64,000 bases of DNA, taken from positions 1 to 64,000 of the forward strand of contig DATAZE010000005.1 in assembly GCA_036272195.1 (NCBI GenBank), given 5' to 3'. The translations under genes were made by a program, and so were the position numbers. Below are positions 25,330-33,827 of this stretch, in pieces. The DNA comes from DASXHY01 sp036272195 (GTDB lineage Bacteria; Verrucomicrobiota; Verrucomicrobiia; Limisphaerales; DASXHY01). The notes under the pieces are model-generated. The model was not told the origin of the DNA. It did not search any database and worked only from the letters and a program-made list of their open reading frames with translations. The first letter of the stretch is position 1, and the number at the start of each line of letters is the position of its first letter.

Positions 25330-26412
25330 ATGAGCAAAGGTTTGAACCTCCCCAAAAGCGGCGCGCTCGATTTTTTATCGCTCGGCGCGCTGGTGCATCG
25401 GCTGGACCCGGGCGTGATTCCGTTTCGCAAAGCGACGCATTGCGACATTCACGTGAGCGGCGGCGAATTCAACGTGGCCGCCAATCTTTCCGATTGTTTC
25501 CGTCTCAAAACCGGCATTGCTTCGGCCATGGTGGATTATCCAATTGGCGATTTGATTGCCGAACGCGTTCGCTCAATGGGTGTGAAGCCGTTCTATAAGC
25601 ATTTCAAACATGACGGCGTTCACGGTCCGAATATAGCGACCGTTTACAGCGACCGCGGCCAGGGCGTCCGCGCGCCGGTCGTGTTTTACAATCGTTGCAA
25701 CGAGGCGGCGGCGCAATTGAAACCGGGCGATTTCAACTGGAAGGAAATTTTCAAGGACGGCGTGCGGTGGTTCCACAGCGGCGGCATTTTCGCGGCGCTT
25801 TCGGAAACGACCGCGGAAGTGATCATTGACGCTATGAAAGCGGCCAAGACGGCGGGAGCGGTCACCTCGTTTGACCTGAATTATCGCGCGAAACTCTGGA
25901 ACATTTCCGGCGGCCATCAGCGCGCGGTGGAAGTGCTCGCCAAAATCATGAAAAACGTGGACGTGCTGGTCGGCAATGAAGAGGACCTGCAGCTCGGCCT
26001 CGGCATTCCCGGCCCCGAGGTCGCCGCGAAATCGAAGCTCGATCCCAGCGCGTTTGTCAGCATGATGGGCAACGTCACCAAAAAACATCCGCACATCAAA
26101 ATCGTCGCCACCACGTTGCGCGAAGTGCATTCCACGAACCGGCACAGTTGGGGCGCGGTCGCCTGGGTGGAAGGTAAGACCTACACCGCGCCGACGTGCG
26201 AACTCGATGTGCTCGACCGTGTCGGCGGCGGGGATGGCTACGCAGCGGGATTTTTCTACGGCTTGCTGAACGGTGACTCGCCGCAGGAAGCCGTCAATCT
26301 CGGTTGGGCGCACGGCGCGTTGCTCACGACCTTCCCCGGTGACACCACCATGTCCACGCTCGAGCAGGTCAAATCGCTCGCCAAGGGCGGCTCGGCGCGG
26401 ATTCAGCGATAA
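25330..26412 (+). CDS. PfkB family sugar kinase, probably 2-keto-3-deoxygluconate kinase
   Basis: A 360-residue ribokinase-fold kinase. GGEFNVAANL near residue 39 is the sugar-binding start of the family; DLNYRAKLW, VDVLVGNEEDLQ and the C-terminal DRVGGGDGYAAGFFYGLL (anion hole and catalytic Asp in GGGD; usually GAGD) follow in the normal order. The substrate is probably 2-keto-3-deoxygluconate, giving KDPG for the Entner-Doudoroff route; the adjacent alginate lyase-like gene supports this. Family certain, substrate inferred. Confidence 0.82.
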   Translation: MSKGLNLPKSGALDFLSLGALVHRLDPGVIPFRKATHCDIHVSGGEFNVAANLSDCFRLKTGIASAMVDYPIGDLIAERVRSMGVKPFYKHFKHDGVHGPNIATVYSDRGQGVRAPVVFYNRCNEAAAQLKPGDFNWKEIFKDGVRWFHSGGIFAALSETTAEVIIDAMKAAKTAGAVTSFDLNYRAKLWNISGGHQRAVEVLAKIMKNVDVLVGNEEDLQLGLGIPGPEVAAKSKLDPSAFVSMMGNVTKKHPHIKIVATTLREVHSTNRHSWGAVAWVEGKTYTAPTCELDVLDRVGGGDGYAAGFFYGLLNGDSPQEAVNLGWAHGALLTTFPGDTTMSTLEQVKSLAKGGSARIQR

Positions 26413-26432
26413 CGTTTTAATAGCGCTCGAAT

Positions 26433-27677
26433 ATGAATGCGAGCTTCATGCGGAAAAAATCCGTGGTGACGATCGTGGCCGGTGTTTCAGGATTGTTGCT
26501 GTTTGCGTCGTCGAGTCGCGCCGCATCCGCCGACGAACTCGGTCGAACTGTCGCCAAAATCGATCGCGCCAGGATCCTGAAACTCGCCGACCAGGCGCTC
26601 ACGTTGAAGCCGCCGGCAATAACCGATCACCTCGCCACCAACAGCGCGGGCGGCCCGCACGATTTCTTTTCGCAAGCGGATTATGGCTGGCCGAATCCCG
26701 CTCACCAGGGCGGCCTTCCCTACACTGAGCGCGACGGCCAAACCAATCCGGACAATTTCGAGTATCATCGAATGGCGATGCGTCACATGAAAGACGCCGT
26801 CGCCGCGCTGGCCGCGGCGTACGCCTGCACCGGCGACGACAAATACGTCCGGAAAGCTTCTGAGTTCCTGCGCGTTTTCTTTCTCGATGAGAAAACGAAA
26901 ATGAATCCCAATTTGAATTATGCGCAAGCGGTACTGGGCGGAGCCACCGGCAGGTCTTACGGCATCATTGATACTTTGCATCTGGCCGAATTGCCGGTCG
27001 CGATTCGTTTTATGGAAAAATCCCCGGCGTTTGATCCCGCGATGGATGCGGGATTGAAGAAATGGTTCACGGATTACATTCATTGGATGACCACGGCGGA
27101 AAATGGCGTCAAGGAAATGAATGCCGCGAACAATCACAGCATCGCTTTTTTCGTGCAGTTGGCGAGTTTCGCGATTTTTGCGAACGATCAAAAAACGGTG
27201 GCCCTTTGCCGTGATCGTTTCAAGGAAGTGTTGCTGCCGAAACAAATGGCCGCTGACGGCAGCTTTCCGTTCGAATTGAAACGCACGAAGCCCTATGGCT
27301 ATTCCATTTTCCAGGCTGACAATGTGGCGATTCTTTGCGTGCTGCTGTCGACGCCCACCGACGACTTTTGGAAATTCAAATTGCCCGATGGTAGCACACC
27401 GTTGAAATCGACGGAATTCATTTATCCGTACGTCACCGACAAACAGAAGTGGCTCGCCGACGGACGGGGGAAAGACGTGGCGCATTGGGACAACTGGCCC
27501 GCGCGCGAGCCGTGCCTGTTGTTCGCGTATGCGGAAACCAGCGACGCAAAATATTTTGACCTGTGGCAGAAACTGGATCCCGACCCATCCGACCTCGAAA
27601 TCCGCCGCAACATCGCCGTGACCCAGCCGTTGCTATGGATCGCGGATCCCGGCGATGTGCCGTTGATAAAGAAATAG
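26433..27677 (+). CDS. Alginate lyase-like polysaccharide lyase (PL5-type alpha/alpha barrel), exported
   Basis: A 414-residue protein with a signal peptide (MRKKSVVTIVAGVSGLLLFASSSRAAS, start ATG 26433 or the internal ATG six codons on). The mature part matches the alginate lyase family (PF05426): HDFFSQADYGWPNP, YHRMAMRHMKDAVAALAAAYACTGDDKYVRKASEFLRVFF, the catalytic-site NNHSIAFFVQ segment (NNH) and GSFPFELKRTKPYGYSIFQADN. Enzymes of this fold cleave uronate polymers by beta-elimination. It starts 20 bases after the kinase, forming a likely uronate-use pair. Neither transporter nor dehydratase is nearby, so polymer identity is open. Confidence 0.83.
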   Translation: MNASFMRKKSVVTIVAGVSGLLLFASSSRAASADELGRTVAKIDRARILKLADQALTLKPPAITDHLATNSAGGPHDFFSQADYGWPNPAHQGGLPYTERDGQTNPDNFEYHRMAMRHMKDAVAALAAAYACTGDDKYVRKASEFLRVFFLDEKTKMNPNLNYAQAVLGGATGRSYGIIDTLHLAELPVAIRFMEKSPAFDPAMDAGLKKWFTDYIHWMTTAENGVKEMNAANNHSIAFFVQLASFAIFANDQKTVALCRDRFKEVLLPKQMAADGSFPFELKRTKPYGYSIFQADNVAILCVLLSTPTDDFWKFKLPDGSTPLKSTEFIYPYVTDKQKWLADGRGKDVAHWDNWPAREPCLLFAYAETSDAKYFDLWQKLDPDPSDLEIRRNIAVTQPLLWIADPGDVPLIKK

Positions 27678-27788
27678 AAGAATTGGAGCGCGGAATTCAT
27701 TCACCGAGATGGCATTATCAACGTGCCGCGGCGTCTCGCCGGCAGAGCAAAGTCCACGAATTGCGATTTACAGCCAGCGCCGCTTTTT

Positions 27789-27844
27789 CGGGTTTGGAAT
27801 TTCTGATTTCTCTGGAGCTTGGAATTTGGGATTTGGAGCTTTTT
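27789..27844. repeat. 7-nt phased element, CTTGGAA class
   Basis: Consecutive heptamers from CGGGTTT through GGAATTT, CTGATTT, CTCTGGA, GCTTGGA, ATTTGGG, ATTTGGA to GCTTTTT. The core TCTGGAGCTTGGAA recurs in the elements at 30605-30695 and 47405-47530. It lies in the gap before parB (27678-27935), which also holds a fragment of the 25122 palindrome and no gene. Confidence 0.65.
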
Positions 27845-27935
27845 ACGTTACCCAGACCCATTATTGCTCACGAGGCCTCGGTCAGATTCCCTCGACTGAA
27901 TTGACATCTCTTCGAGCCTGCGACACTCTGGCTGC

Positions 27936-28865
27936 ATGGCAAAACCAGCTTTGGGCCGAGGTTTGGGCGCGCTTCTCGGGGGCGCACCCGCTGCGGCGAA
28001 ACCGCCTTTACCCGCCGCGTCCCCGGCGGCGGCTGCGACCGTTCCGGCGCCGGAGATTGACGTTCACGACCGCGTTCAGCACGTCTCGCTGGGCCGCATC
28101 CGTCCGTGTCCGTTCCAGCCGCGAAAAGACTTTACTCCTGATGCCTTGCGCGAATTGGCGGATTCCATTCGCGAGCAGGGGATTGTTCAACCGTTGATCG
28201 TCCGCGACCGCGGCGACCATTTCGAATTGATCGCCGGCGAACGCCGCTGGCGAGCCGCGCAACTTCTGAACCTTCCCGAAGTCCCCATCATTTTACGCGA
28301 AGCGGATGACCGCGCCGTGCTGGAACTTGCGCTCATCGAAAATTTGCAGCGCGAAAACCTGAACGCCATTGAAGAGGCAATGGGTTACTCGCAGCTCATC
28401 AGCCAATTTCAACTCACGCAAGAGGACGTCGCGACCAAAGTAGGCAAAAGCCGCGCTGTGGTGACTAACGCCTTGCGCCTGCTCAAACTCCCGCAGGCGC
28501 TGCAAAGTTACATCCGCGACGGGCGGCTTTCGGTTGGGCACGCCAAGGTTGTGCTCGGTCTCGCGACCGAGAAGCAGCAGCAGCACGCCGCCGAGCGCGT
28601 CATCAAAGAAGGGTTAAATGTCCGCCAAACCGAAGGCCTGATAGCGAAATTGCAGGCTCGCAGCGCCGATCCGACAAAGCCGGCGCCGATCACACCGTTG
28701 ACGAAGGACGCGCACGTCGCAAACCTGGAAAATCGCATCCGGGAACGGCTCGGAACGAAAGTGCAGCTGCGCTATTCACAGGGAAAAGGCAGCCTGGACA
28801 TTTCTTTTTTCAGTGATGACGAGTTGGAGCGGATTTTGCAGATTTTGGGAATAACGCCGGACTGA
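27936..28865 (+). CDS. parB: ParB family chromosome-partitioning protein
   Basis: A 309-residue ParB/Spo0J protein. It begins MAKPALGRGLGALLGG, the near-universal ParB start, then an Ala/Pro-rich linker, the ParB CTPase domain (GRIRPCPFQPRKDFTPDALRELADSIREQGIVQPLIVR, ERRWRAAQ), the helix-turn-helix (TQEDVATKVGKSRAVVTNALRLLKLP) and a C-terminal dimerisation domain. It binds parS sites and loads condensin. The usual parA partner is not adjacent: the upstream gene is the lyase, and no ParA-type ATPase is in the window. No parS-like TGTTTCACGTGAAACA was noticed nearby. Confidence 0.94.
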   Translation: MAKPALGRGLGALLGGAPAAAKPPLPAASPAAAATVPAPEIDVHDRVQHVSLGRIRPCPFQPRKDFTPDALRELADSIREQGIVQPLIVRDRGDHFELIAGERRWRAAQLLNLPEVPIILREADDRAVLELALIENLQRENLNAIEEAMGYSQLISQFQLTQEDVATKVGKSRAVVTNALRLLKLPQALQSYIRDGRLSVGHAKVVLGLATEKQQQHAAERVIKEGLNVRQTEGLIAKLQARSADPTKPAPITPLTKDAHVANLENRIRERLGTKVQLRYSQGKGSLDISFFSDDELERILQILGITPD

Positions 28866-28887
28866 GTGTTATCGATCGTCACTCTTT

Positions 28888-29463
28888 ATGATATTAAAAG
28901 TAGTTAAATACGGCAGTCCGATTTTGCGCAAGAAAGGCGCGCCAATTGAAAGCATTACCCCCGAAATCAAAAAGCTCATCGCGGACATGTTTGAGACCAT
29001 GTACGCGCACAAAGGAGTGGGGCTGGCTGCTCAACAAATTGGCCAGGCACTGCAACTCACGGTCATCGACGTGCGCGGTGTGACCGACCGGCCGTCGACG
29101 CTCGAACTGAAGGGCAAGCCGGTGGATGTAGCCGATCACATGCCGATTGTGCTCATCAATGCAGAGTTAACGCTCACGGGGGAATCGGTCGCCGGGCCGG
29201 AAGGTTGCCTGAGTTTTCCCGAAGTTTTTGCCGAAATCACGCGCCCGCAATTCGTGGATGTTAAAGCGCTGAACGAAAAGGGCAAACCGATTGAATTTCG
29301 CGCCGGCGGATTGCTCGGGCGCGCCGTTCAACACGAGTGGGACCATCTCCAGGGCATTTTGTTCATCGATCGCATGGACAAAAAGACCAAGGAAGAATTA
29401 AAGCCCGATCTCGACGCCCTCCAGGCCGAAACGAAGGCTGAGTTGGCGGCGCAGAAAAAATAA
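28888..29463 (+). CDS. def: Peptide deformylase
   Basis: A 191-residue metal enzyme that removes the formyl group from nascent proteins (E. coli Def is 169 aa). All three family motifs are present: GVGLAAQQIG (about 45-54), EGCLSFP with the metal Cys, and QHEWDHLQG with the two metal His and the catalytic Glu. A short insertion after DVRGVTDRP and a Lys/Ala-rich tail account for the extra length. It follows parB by 22 bases, probably in one transcript. Confidence 0.95.
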   Translation: MILKVVKYGSPILRKKGAPIESITPEIKKLIADMFETMYAHKGVGLAAQQIGQALQLTVIDVRGVTDRPSTLELKGKPVDVADHMPIVLINAELTLTGESVAGPEGCLSFPEVFAEITRPQFVDVKALNEKGKPIEFRAGGLLGRAVQHEWDHLQGILFIDRMDKKTKEELKPDLDALQAETKAELAAQKK

Positions 29464-29522
29464 TTCCGGCTGTAAAGCTTGATGAAGCTTCGCTCTCCGT
29501 TATCTTGTAGTGAAAGGCAATC

Positions 29523-29855
29523 ATGATCGAGGACACGCTTAGCCATATTGAAGAACAGATTCAGGCATCGGATTCCATCAAGGACGATCGCAAACGGGAA
29601 CTGCTGCAATTGGTTGGTAAATTGAAATCCGAGATCGCAACGCTCTCCCAGACCAACAGCGCGCAGGCGCAGAGCATTGCCGGGTTCACGCAATTGTCCA
29701 CTCACGAAGCCACCCGCGCGGAACAAAATCCCGAATTACTGCAACTCTCGCTGAAGGGCCTTTCCTCCTCCGTCGACGGCTTCGAAAAATCGCACCCGAA
29801 ATTGGTGCAACTCGTCAACACCATCAGCAACATGCTCTCGAACCTGGGCATCTGA
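29523..29855 (+). CDS. Small helical protein, DUF4404-like
   Basis: A 110-residue soluble protein made mostly of helix: MIEDTLSHIEEQIQASDSIKDDRKRELLQLVGKLKSEIATL then LSSSVDGFEKSHPKLVQLVNTISNMLSNLGI. The C-terminal SVDGFEKSHPKL...LSNLGI pattern resembles the DUF4404 family of unknown function. ATG 29523 follows a gap of 59 bases after def. It converges on plsC with a terminator-like repeat in between. Confidence 0.7.
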   Translation: MIEDTLSHIEEQIQASDSIKDDRKRELLQLVGKLKSEIATLSQTNSAQAQSIAGFTQLSTHEATRAEQNPELLQLSLKGLSSSVDGFEKSHPKLVQLVNTISNMLSNLGI

Positions 29856-29860
29856 GAGAG

Positions 29861-29930
29861 CGTGTAACGTATTGCGTGGTGCGTGTTCCGAAACCAGCAT
29901 TACGCACCACGTAACACGCAATACGTCGGA
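29861..29930. terminator. 7-nt phased inverted array acting as a likely bidirectional terminator
   Basis: Ten consecutive heptamers fill the gap between two convergent genes; most start CG: CGTGTAA, CGTATTG, CGTGGTG, CGTGTTC, CGAAACC, AGCATTA, CGCACCA, CGTAACA, CGCAATA, CGTCGGA. The halves pair: ACGTATTGCGTG with CACGCAATACGT, and GTGGTGCGT with ACGCACCAC. It would form one long hairpin in transcripts from either side. No U-run follows the stem, so termination is inferred from position. Confidence 0.6.
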
Positions 29931-29931
29931 C

Positions 29932-30585
29932 CTACCCAAACCGCTCCACATCCTCGTAAGGTTCCAGTTTGCCAATCGCCTCCATGATTTCATTCGCCAC
30001 TTCCTGGTAGATTTGTTTGAGGCGCGGCTTCGAGCAGGTTTTTGCTTCTGCGCGCAATTTTTCAAAAAACATCGGCTGGCCGTATTTTACGGCGACGCCA
30101 TGTGGACGCGGAATTTTATGGTAACGCCCGTAGGCCTCATAAGTCCCGAACACCCGCACTGGCACGACCGCAGCCGTGGATTTGATGACCGTTAAACCAA
30201 TGCCCGAACGCGCCGGTTGCAATCGGCCATCGCGCGTGCGCGTGCCTTCGGGAAAAAGAATGATCGCGCCGCCCGCGAGCAGCCGCTCGAGGATCGCCTT
30301 AAGTCCCGCCGCGCCGCCGCCGTCACGGTCCACGGGAACGGAATTCCAATTTCTCAGCAACCAGCCCATGCCCGGATAACGAAACAGCGTATCGCGCGCG
30401 AGGTAATTGATGCCGCGCTTCACACCCGATCCGACCAACGGCGGATCCAGGTAACTGGCGTGATTGGACGCCAGGATAACCGGGCCCGAAAGCGGCACCC
30501 GCCCGGCATTGAAAACCTTCCAGTGAAAGTAAGTCGAATAAACTATGCGAAACAAACTCCAACCGAGAAAATAGATGAAGTTCAT
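29932..30585 (-). CDS. plsC: 1-acyl-sn-glycerol-3-phosphate acyltransferase (PlsC-like)
   Basis: A 217-residue lysophospholipid acyltransferase. Block I NHASYLD (NHxxxxD catalytic pair), block II around RDTLFRYPGMGWLLRNWNSVPVDRDG, block III FPEGTRTRDG and block IV VVPVRVFGTYEA appear in order. A hydrophobic N-terminus (MNFIYFLGWSLFRIVYSTYF) anchors it to the inner membrane. It makes phosphatidic acid from lysophosphatidic acid. It is transcribed leftward, downstream of cmk and aroA; in some bacteria cmk and a plsC homologue are neighbours, which fits. Confidence 0.9.
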   Translation of the reverse strand: MNFIYFLGWSLFRIVYSTYFHWKVFNAGRVPLSGPVILASNHASYLDPPLVGSGVKRGINYLARDTLFRYPGMGWLLRNWNSVPVDRDGGGAAGLKAILERLLAGGAIILFPEGTRTRDGRLQPARSGIGLTVIKSTAAVVPVRVFGTYEAYGRYHKIPRPHGVAVKYGQPMFFEKLRAEAKTCSKPRLKQIYQEVANEIMEAIGKLEPYEDVERFG

Positions 30586-30604
30586 GGGAGTTCACCCCAA
30601 ACGT

Positions 30605-30695
30605 AAATTCCAAGTTCCCAGCCCCGCAAATCATGATTGGAGCTTGGCGCTTGAAGTTTCTCTGGAACCTGGAACTTGGAACTTGGAGCTTTCAA
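30605..30695. repeat. 7-nt phased inverted element, AAATTCC/CTTGGAA class
   Basis: Thirteen consecutive heptamers: AAATTCC, AAGTTCC, CAGCCCC, ... GAGCTTG, GCGCTTG, AAGTTTC, TCTGGAA, CCTGGAA, CTTGGAA, CTTGGAG, CTTTCAA. The left TTCC units and right GGAA units are inverted copies. It fills the gap between plsC and cmk and is closely related to 47405-47530. Confidence 0.7.
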
Positions 30696-30710
30696 GGAGG
30701 GGTTTTTCAA

Positions 30711-31361
30711 TTATTTACCCTGTGCAAGCCTTGCTTTCATATCGGCAATAATAATCCCGCTCGTCTGCTCGGAAGTCATCTCGGAGTTGTTGATGACCCT
30801 CGCGCCCAGCGCAATCATCAGCGGCGCGGCGGCGCGTTGGCTGTCCCGCTGGTCCCGCGCGGCAAGATTTTCATTCACGCCTTCCGCCTGGCGGCGTTTC
30901 GTGCGCTCGTCCAGGTGCGCATCGAGATAAAATTTATAATCCGTTTCCGGGAAAACGTTCGTGCCGATGTCGCGTCCCTCCATCACTAGATTGCCGAACT
31001 GGATGCATTCACGCTGCTTTTTCTTCATCCACTCGCGCACCTTCGGCACCGCCGCCACGTGCGACACTGCGCCGCTCGTTTCCGCCGTGCGAATTTCCTT
31101 ATCGGGATAGTATCCATCCACGAGGAGATGCACGCGGCCGTCCTTGCATTCGAGCGAAGTCTTCCACTTGCGGCACGCGGCAGCAACTGCTTTGGCCTCG
31201 TTCACATCGATTTTTTTCTGCAAGCAATGCCACGCGAGCGTGCGATACATCGCGCCGGTGTCCACGTAAACAAAACCGAGCGCCTTGGCGACGAGCTTGG
31301 CATTCGTGCTCTTGCCGCTCGCACTCGTGCCGTCAATGGCTATGACAATTGGGTGTTTCAA
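30711..31361 (-). CDS. cmk: Cytidylate kinase
   Basis: A 216-residue (d)CMP kinase (E. coli 227 aa). P-loop DGTSASGKST at 9-18, DTGAMYRTLAW, the GRDIGTNVFPETDYKFYLDA core and RRQAEGVNENLAARDQRDSQRAAAPL lid follow the family order. It phosphorylates CMP and dCMP. It lies downstream of aroA on the same strand with an 84-base gap filled by a GTTAAAT array; the cmk-aroA pairing is common in bacteria. Confidence 0.94.
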   Translation of the reverse strand: MKHPIVIAIDGTSASGKSTNAKLVAKALGFVYVDTGAMYRTLAWHCLQKKIDVNEAKAVAAACRKWKTSLECKDGRVHLLVDGYYPDKEIRTAETSGAVSHVAAVPKVREWMKKKQRECIQFGNLVMEGRDIGTNVFPETDYKFYLDAHLDERTKRRQAEGVNENLAARDQRDSQRAAAPLMIALGARVINNSEMTSEQTSGIIIADMKARLAQGK

Positions 31362-31373
31362 TATCGGTGATCC

Positions 31374-31444
31374 GTTAAATAAGTTAAATCAGAGGTCGAG
31401 TCGGAACCTCATTTAACTGATTTAACTCATTTAATAATTTAACT
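31374..31444. repeat. GTTAAAT array in two inverted halves (8-9-nt spacing)
   Basis: The left half carries GTTAAAT at 31374 and 31383. The right half carries ATTTAAC units at 8-9-base spacing up to 31444, including a variant ATTTAAT. The halves flank AGAGGTCGAGTCGGAACCTC, which can itself pair (GAGGT/ACCTC). The array fills the gap between aroA and cmk. A second array is at 34984-35093. Confidence 0.7.
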
Positions 31445-31445
31445 A

Positions 31446-32810
31446 TCACTCAGCAAACAACTCATCATGCGTCAATTTGCGCCCCGCCGCATCCAGAATC
31501 GTCGCGCCGAGGCCATGGGGCGGTGCACCAGCGAGTTTCTGGAAGAAATTCGGGAACGTTTTCTTCACGCACGCGGGGTTTTTAAGTTTTATGCCGGGAA
31601 CTTTCAATCCCAGAATTGCAAAACACATCGCCATGCGATGGTCATTATACGTTTCAATTTCCGCGCCGTGGAGTTCTGAGGGAGAGATTTCCAGTGTATC
31701 GCCGTTTTCAATGACCTTCCCGCCACATTTGGTCAACTCGGTTTTTAGTGCAAAAACTCGATCACACTCTTGAACCCGTAATCGTCCGAGATGTGAAAAA
31801 GTCATTTTTTCGGGAGAAAATGGCGATAATGTGATCGCTGTCATAATACTATCGCCTAGTACTTTTTGGCGGGAAATGGGGTTCTTAAATGGAAAAACAA
31901 TCGGGAAATCACGGTCGATTTGCCATCGTGTTGTGGGCCAGTGTGCAACTGTGACTTCTCCAATATTAAAATTTGTTGCCCAAACTTCGAATCTCCATTT
32001 TCTCCGTTTCAAATCAGCTGCCTGTTCCGGAGTTGGTTTAGGGAACTGAAGAAAATGTGATTCATAATGACTGTTGCATCCCCAAAAATAACTTCCGCTC
32101 GAAGCGTCCGGCTCAATTTGAAATTCGCCGCCCAGACCGGGAAATGCATCGATCAGCCTCAACGTCATTTCTACATAGGGAGATTCTTCTGCATCTTCGC
32201 CCACGACGTTCACATTCCATCCGCCCACCTTCGCGCAGAGCATTAACGCCGACGCGAACTGCGAACTCTCCTCAATATCGACCGTGCACTTCGCGCCGGG
32301 TTTCGGGCCGCTCCCGTGAATGATCGCCGGCAATTTGTCAGTAGGAGAATCAACCCGATAACCCAATTCCCGCAGCGCCTGGAATAGCGCCGCTTTGGGC
32401 CGCTCGTTCATGCGCGGCACGCCGTGCAATTTATAAACACCCTTGCCCAAACAAACAAATGCCGCCAAAAACCGCGCAGCAGTTCCCGCGTTGCCAACGA
32501 ACAATTCCACCGGCTGCTGCTCCGTGCCGCCAGGCGGCACCACGCCGCCTTTCCCGTAAACAGTAATCGTGCGATTGGAAAATTCGTTCGGGTCGGGTCG
32601 CACATCCACCATGAAGCCAAGTTCCTGCAGGCACTCGACCATGATTTGCGTGTCCTCGCTCCACAGCGCGCCTTCCAGCGTGACTTCGCCCTCCGCGAGC
32701 GCCGCCAAAATCAGCGCGCGGTTCGTGATGCTCTTTGAGCCGGGCACGGTAATTTCCGCGCGCACCGGTTTATCGAGCGGCACAATTTCTATGAGATCGG
32801 GCAAAGGCAT
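31446..32810 (-). CDS. aroA: 3-phosphoshikimate 1-carboxyvinyltransferase (EPSP synthase)
   Basis: A 454-residue EPSP synthase (E. coli 427 aa). The N-terminal PGSKSITNRALILAALAEG, the LFVGNAGTAARFLAAF loop, the ESSQFASALMLCA segment and LRVQECDRVFALKTELTKCGG with the catalytic Asp/Arg pattern are conserved; the ETYNDHRMAMCFAILGL end motif is intact. It joins shikimate 3-phosphate and PEP in aromatic amino-acid synthesis. It follows tyrA on the same strand (25 bases) and precedes cmk. The stretch WGCNSHYESHFLQFPKPTPEQ is an insertion relative to the usual chain, which accounts for the extra length. Confidence 0.93.
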   Translation of the reverse strand: MPLPDLIEIVPLDKPVRAEITVPGSKSITNRALILAALAEGEVTLEGALWSEDTQIMVECLQELGFMVDVRPDPNEFSNRTITVYGKGGVVPPGGTEQQPVELFVGNAGTAARFLAAFVCLGKGVYKLHGVPRMNERPKAALFQALRELGYRVDSPTDKLPAIIHGSGPKPGAKCTVDIEESSQFASALMLCAKVGGWNVNVVGEDAEESPYVEMTLRLIDAFPGLGGEFQIEPDASSGSYFWGCNSHYESHFLQFPKPTPEQAADLKRRKWRFEVWATNFNIGEVTVAHWPTTRWQIDRDFPIVFPFKNPISRQKVLGDSIMTAITLSPFSPEKMTFSHLGRLRVQECDRVFALKTELTKCGGKVIENGDTLEISPSELHGAEIETYNDHRMAMCFAILGLKVPGIKLKNPACVKKTFPNFFQKLAGAPPHGLGATILDAAGRKLTHDELFAE

Positions 32811-32835
32811 TTAAAAATTTCCAAATTTTGGAACT

Positions 32836-33720
32836 TCACTCAGGTGATGGAGACGCGCAACCGGCGCACCAGGCATCGCGTCGCCGTTTGCCTTGTTGGA
32901 AAAATTTCTCGACGGCTTTCGCGTCGCCTTTTTTCAAGAGGACTTGAATTTTTTTCAAATCACGAATGAACGTCTCCAGCGCCTTGCCCAGACATTTGCG
33001 GTTCGTCATGGCAATATCGCGCCACATCTCCGGCGAACCCGATGCAATTCGCGTGGTGTCGCGAAATCCGTTGGCGCAAAGCAAGGACTGCGATTTAGGC
33101 AGCGCCGGATTCAAAACTAGGTTGGCCAGCGTGGCAGCGGCAATGTGCGGCAAGTGACTGGACCGGCTGACGAGTTCATCGTGCAATTCGGGCGTGAGAC
33201 GCATCGTGCGCGTTCCAACCGCTTTCCAGAACCGCTCCACCTTTCGCAGCGCGGTTGGATTGGAGCGCTTGGTCGGCGTAATCACGCAAACCGCATTGTC
33301 GAACAAATCCGCGCGCGCGGCGGCAACGCCAGTTTTTTCCGCCCCCGCCATCGGATGGCTGCCGATGAAATCCGCGCCCGCTTTTGCCACCAGTGATTCC
33401 ACCTCTTTCACAACGCTGGTTTTCACGCTGCCCACATCGGTGACAATCGCACCGCGTTTAAGCGAAGGAATCATTTCCCGCACGAGCGGCAGCATCTGCG
33501 CCAGCGGCGTGCAGAGAATAATCAAATCGGCTCCCGCCACGGCATCCTGCAAATCGCACGTGCAAAAATCGACGGCCTTCGCCTTTTTGCATTCGGCGAT
33601 GCTCGCCGCGCGCCGGACGAAACCGGCGACTTCACCAGCGAGCCGGCGTTTCTTGATCGCCATGCCGAGCGAGCCGCCCAGCAGGCCAACGCCAATAATT
33701 GTTATCTTCCGAAAATGCAC
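32836..33720 (-). CDS. tyrA: Prephenate dehydrogenase
   Basis: A 294-residue protein with an N-terminal NAD(P)-binding fold (FRKITIIGVGLLGGSLGMAI) and the prephenate dehydrogenase core: CTPLAQMLPLVREM, TDVGSVKTSVV, GSHPMAGAEKTG and SSHLPHIAAATLANL with the catalytic His. GTG 33720 is used, because bases upstream are a GAAGATG repeat and the fold begins at the GTG; the open frame continues upstream only through that repeat. It makes 4-hydroxyphenylpyruvate for tyrosine synthesis and precedes aroA, giving a tyrA-aroA-cmk run. No ACT domain is present. Confidence 0.9.
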   Translation of the reverse strand: MHFRKITIIGVGLLGGSLGMAIKKRRLAGEVAGFVRRAASIAECKKAKAVDFCTCDLQDAVAGADLIILCTPLAQMLPLVREMIPSLKRGAIVTDVGSVKTSVVKEVESLVAKAGADFIGSHPMAGAEKTGVAAARADLFDNAVCVITPTKRSNPTALRKVERFWKAVGTRTMRLTPELHDELVSRSSHLPHIAAATLANLVLNPALPKSQSLLCANGFRDTTRIASGSPEMWRDIAMTNRKCLGKALETFIRDLKKIQVLLKKGDAKAVEKFFQQGKRRRDAWCAGCASPSPE

Positions 33721-33732
33721 GCGCAGAGCATA

Positions 33733-33760
33733 GAAGATGGAAGATGGAAGATGGAAGATA
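33733..33760. repeat. GAAGATG heptamer tandem (four units)
   Basis: Three perfect GAAGATG units and one GAAGATA in direct tandem, 12 bases upstream of the tyrA GTG. On the minus strand it reads as a frame-open CATCTTC run and would add a false FHLPSSIF peptide to TyrA if an upstream start were used. Confidence 0.8.
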
Positions 33761-33827
33761 GAAATGCGCGCCGGTCTCATTGGCGCATTGAGAGGAATTA
33801 GCAAGGAATTGCGGGAGTGACGTTGCT

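Noticed and set aside
26487..27485. A 332-codon minus-strand frame over the alginate lyase-like gene
   Set aside because: Antisense shadow of a gene with signal peptide and family motifs.
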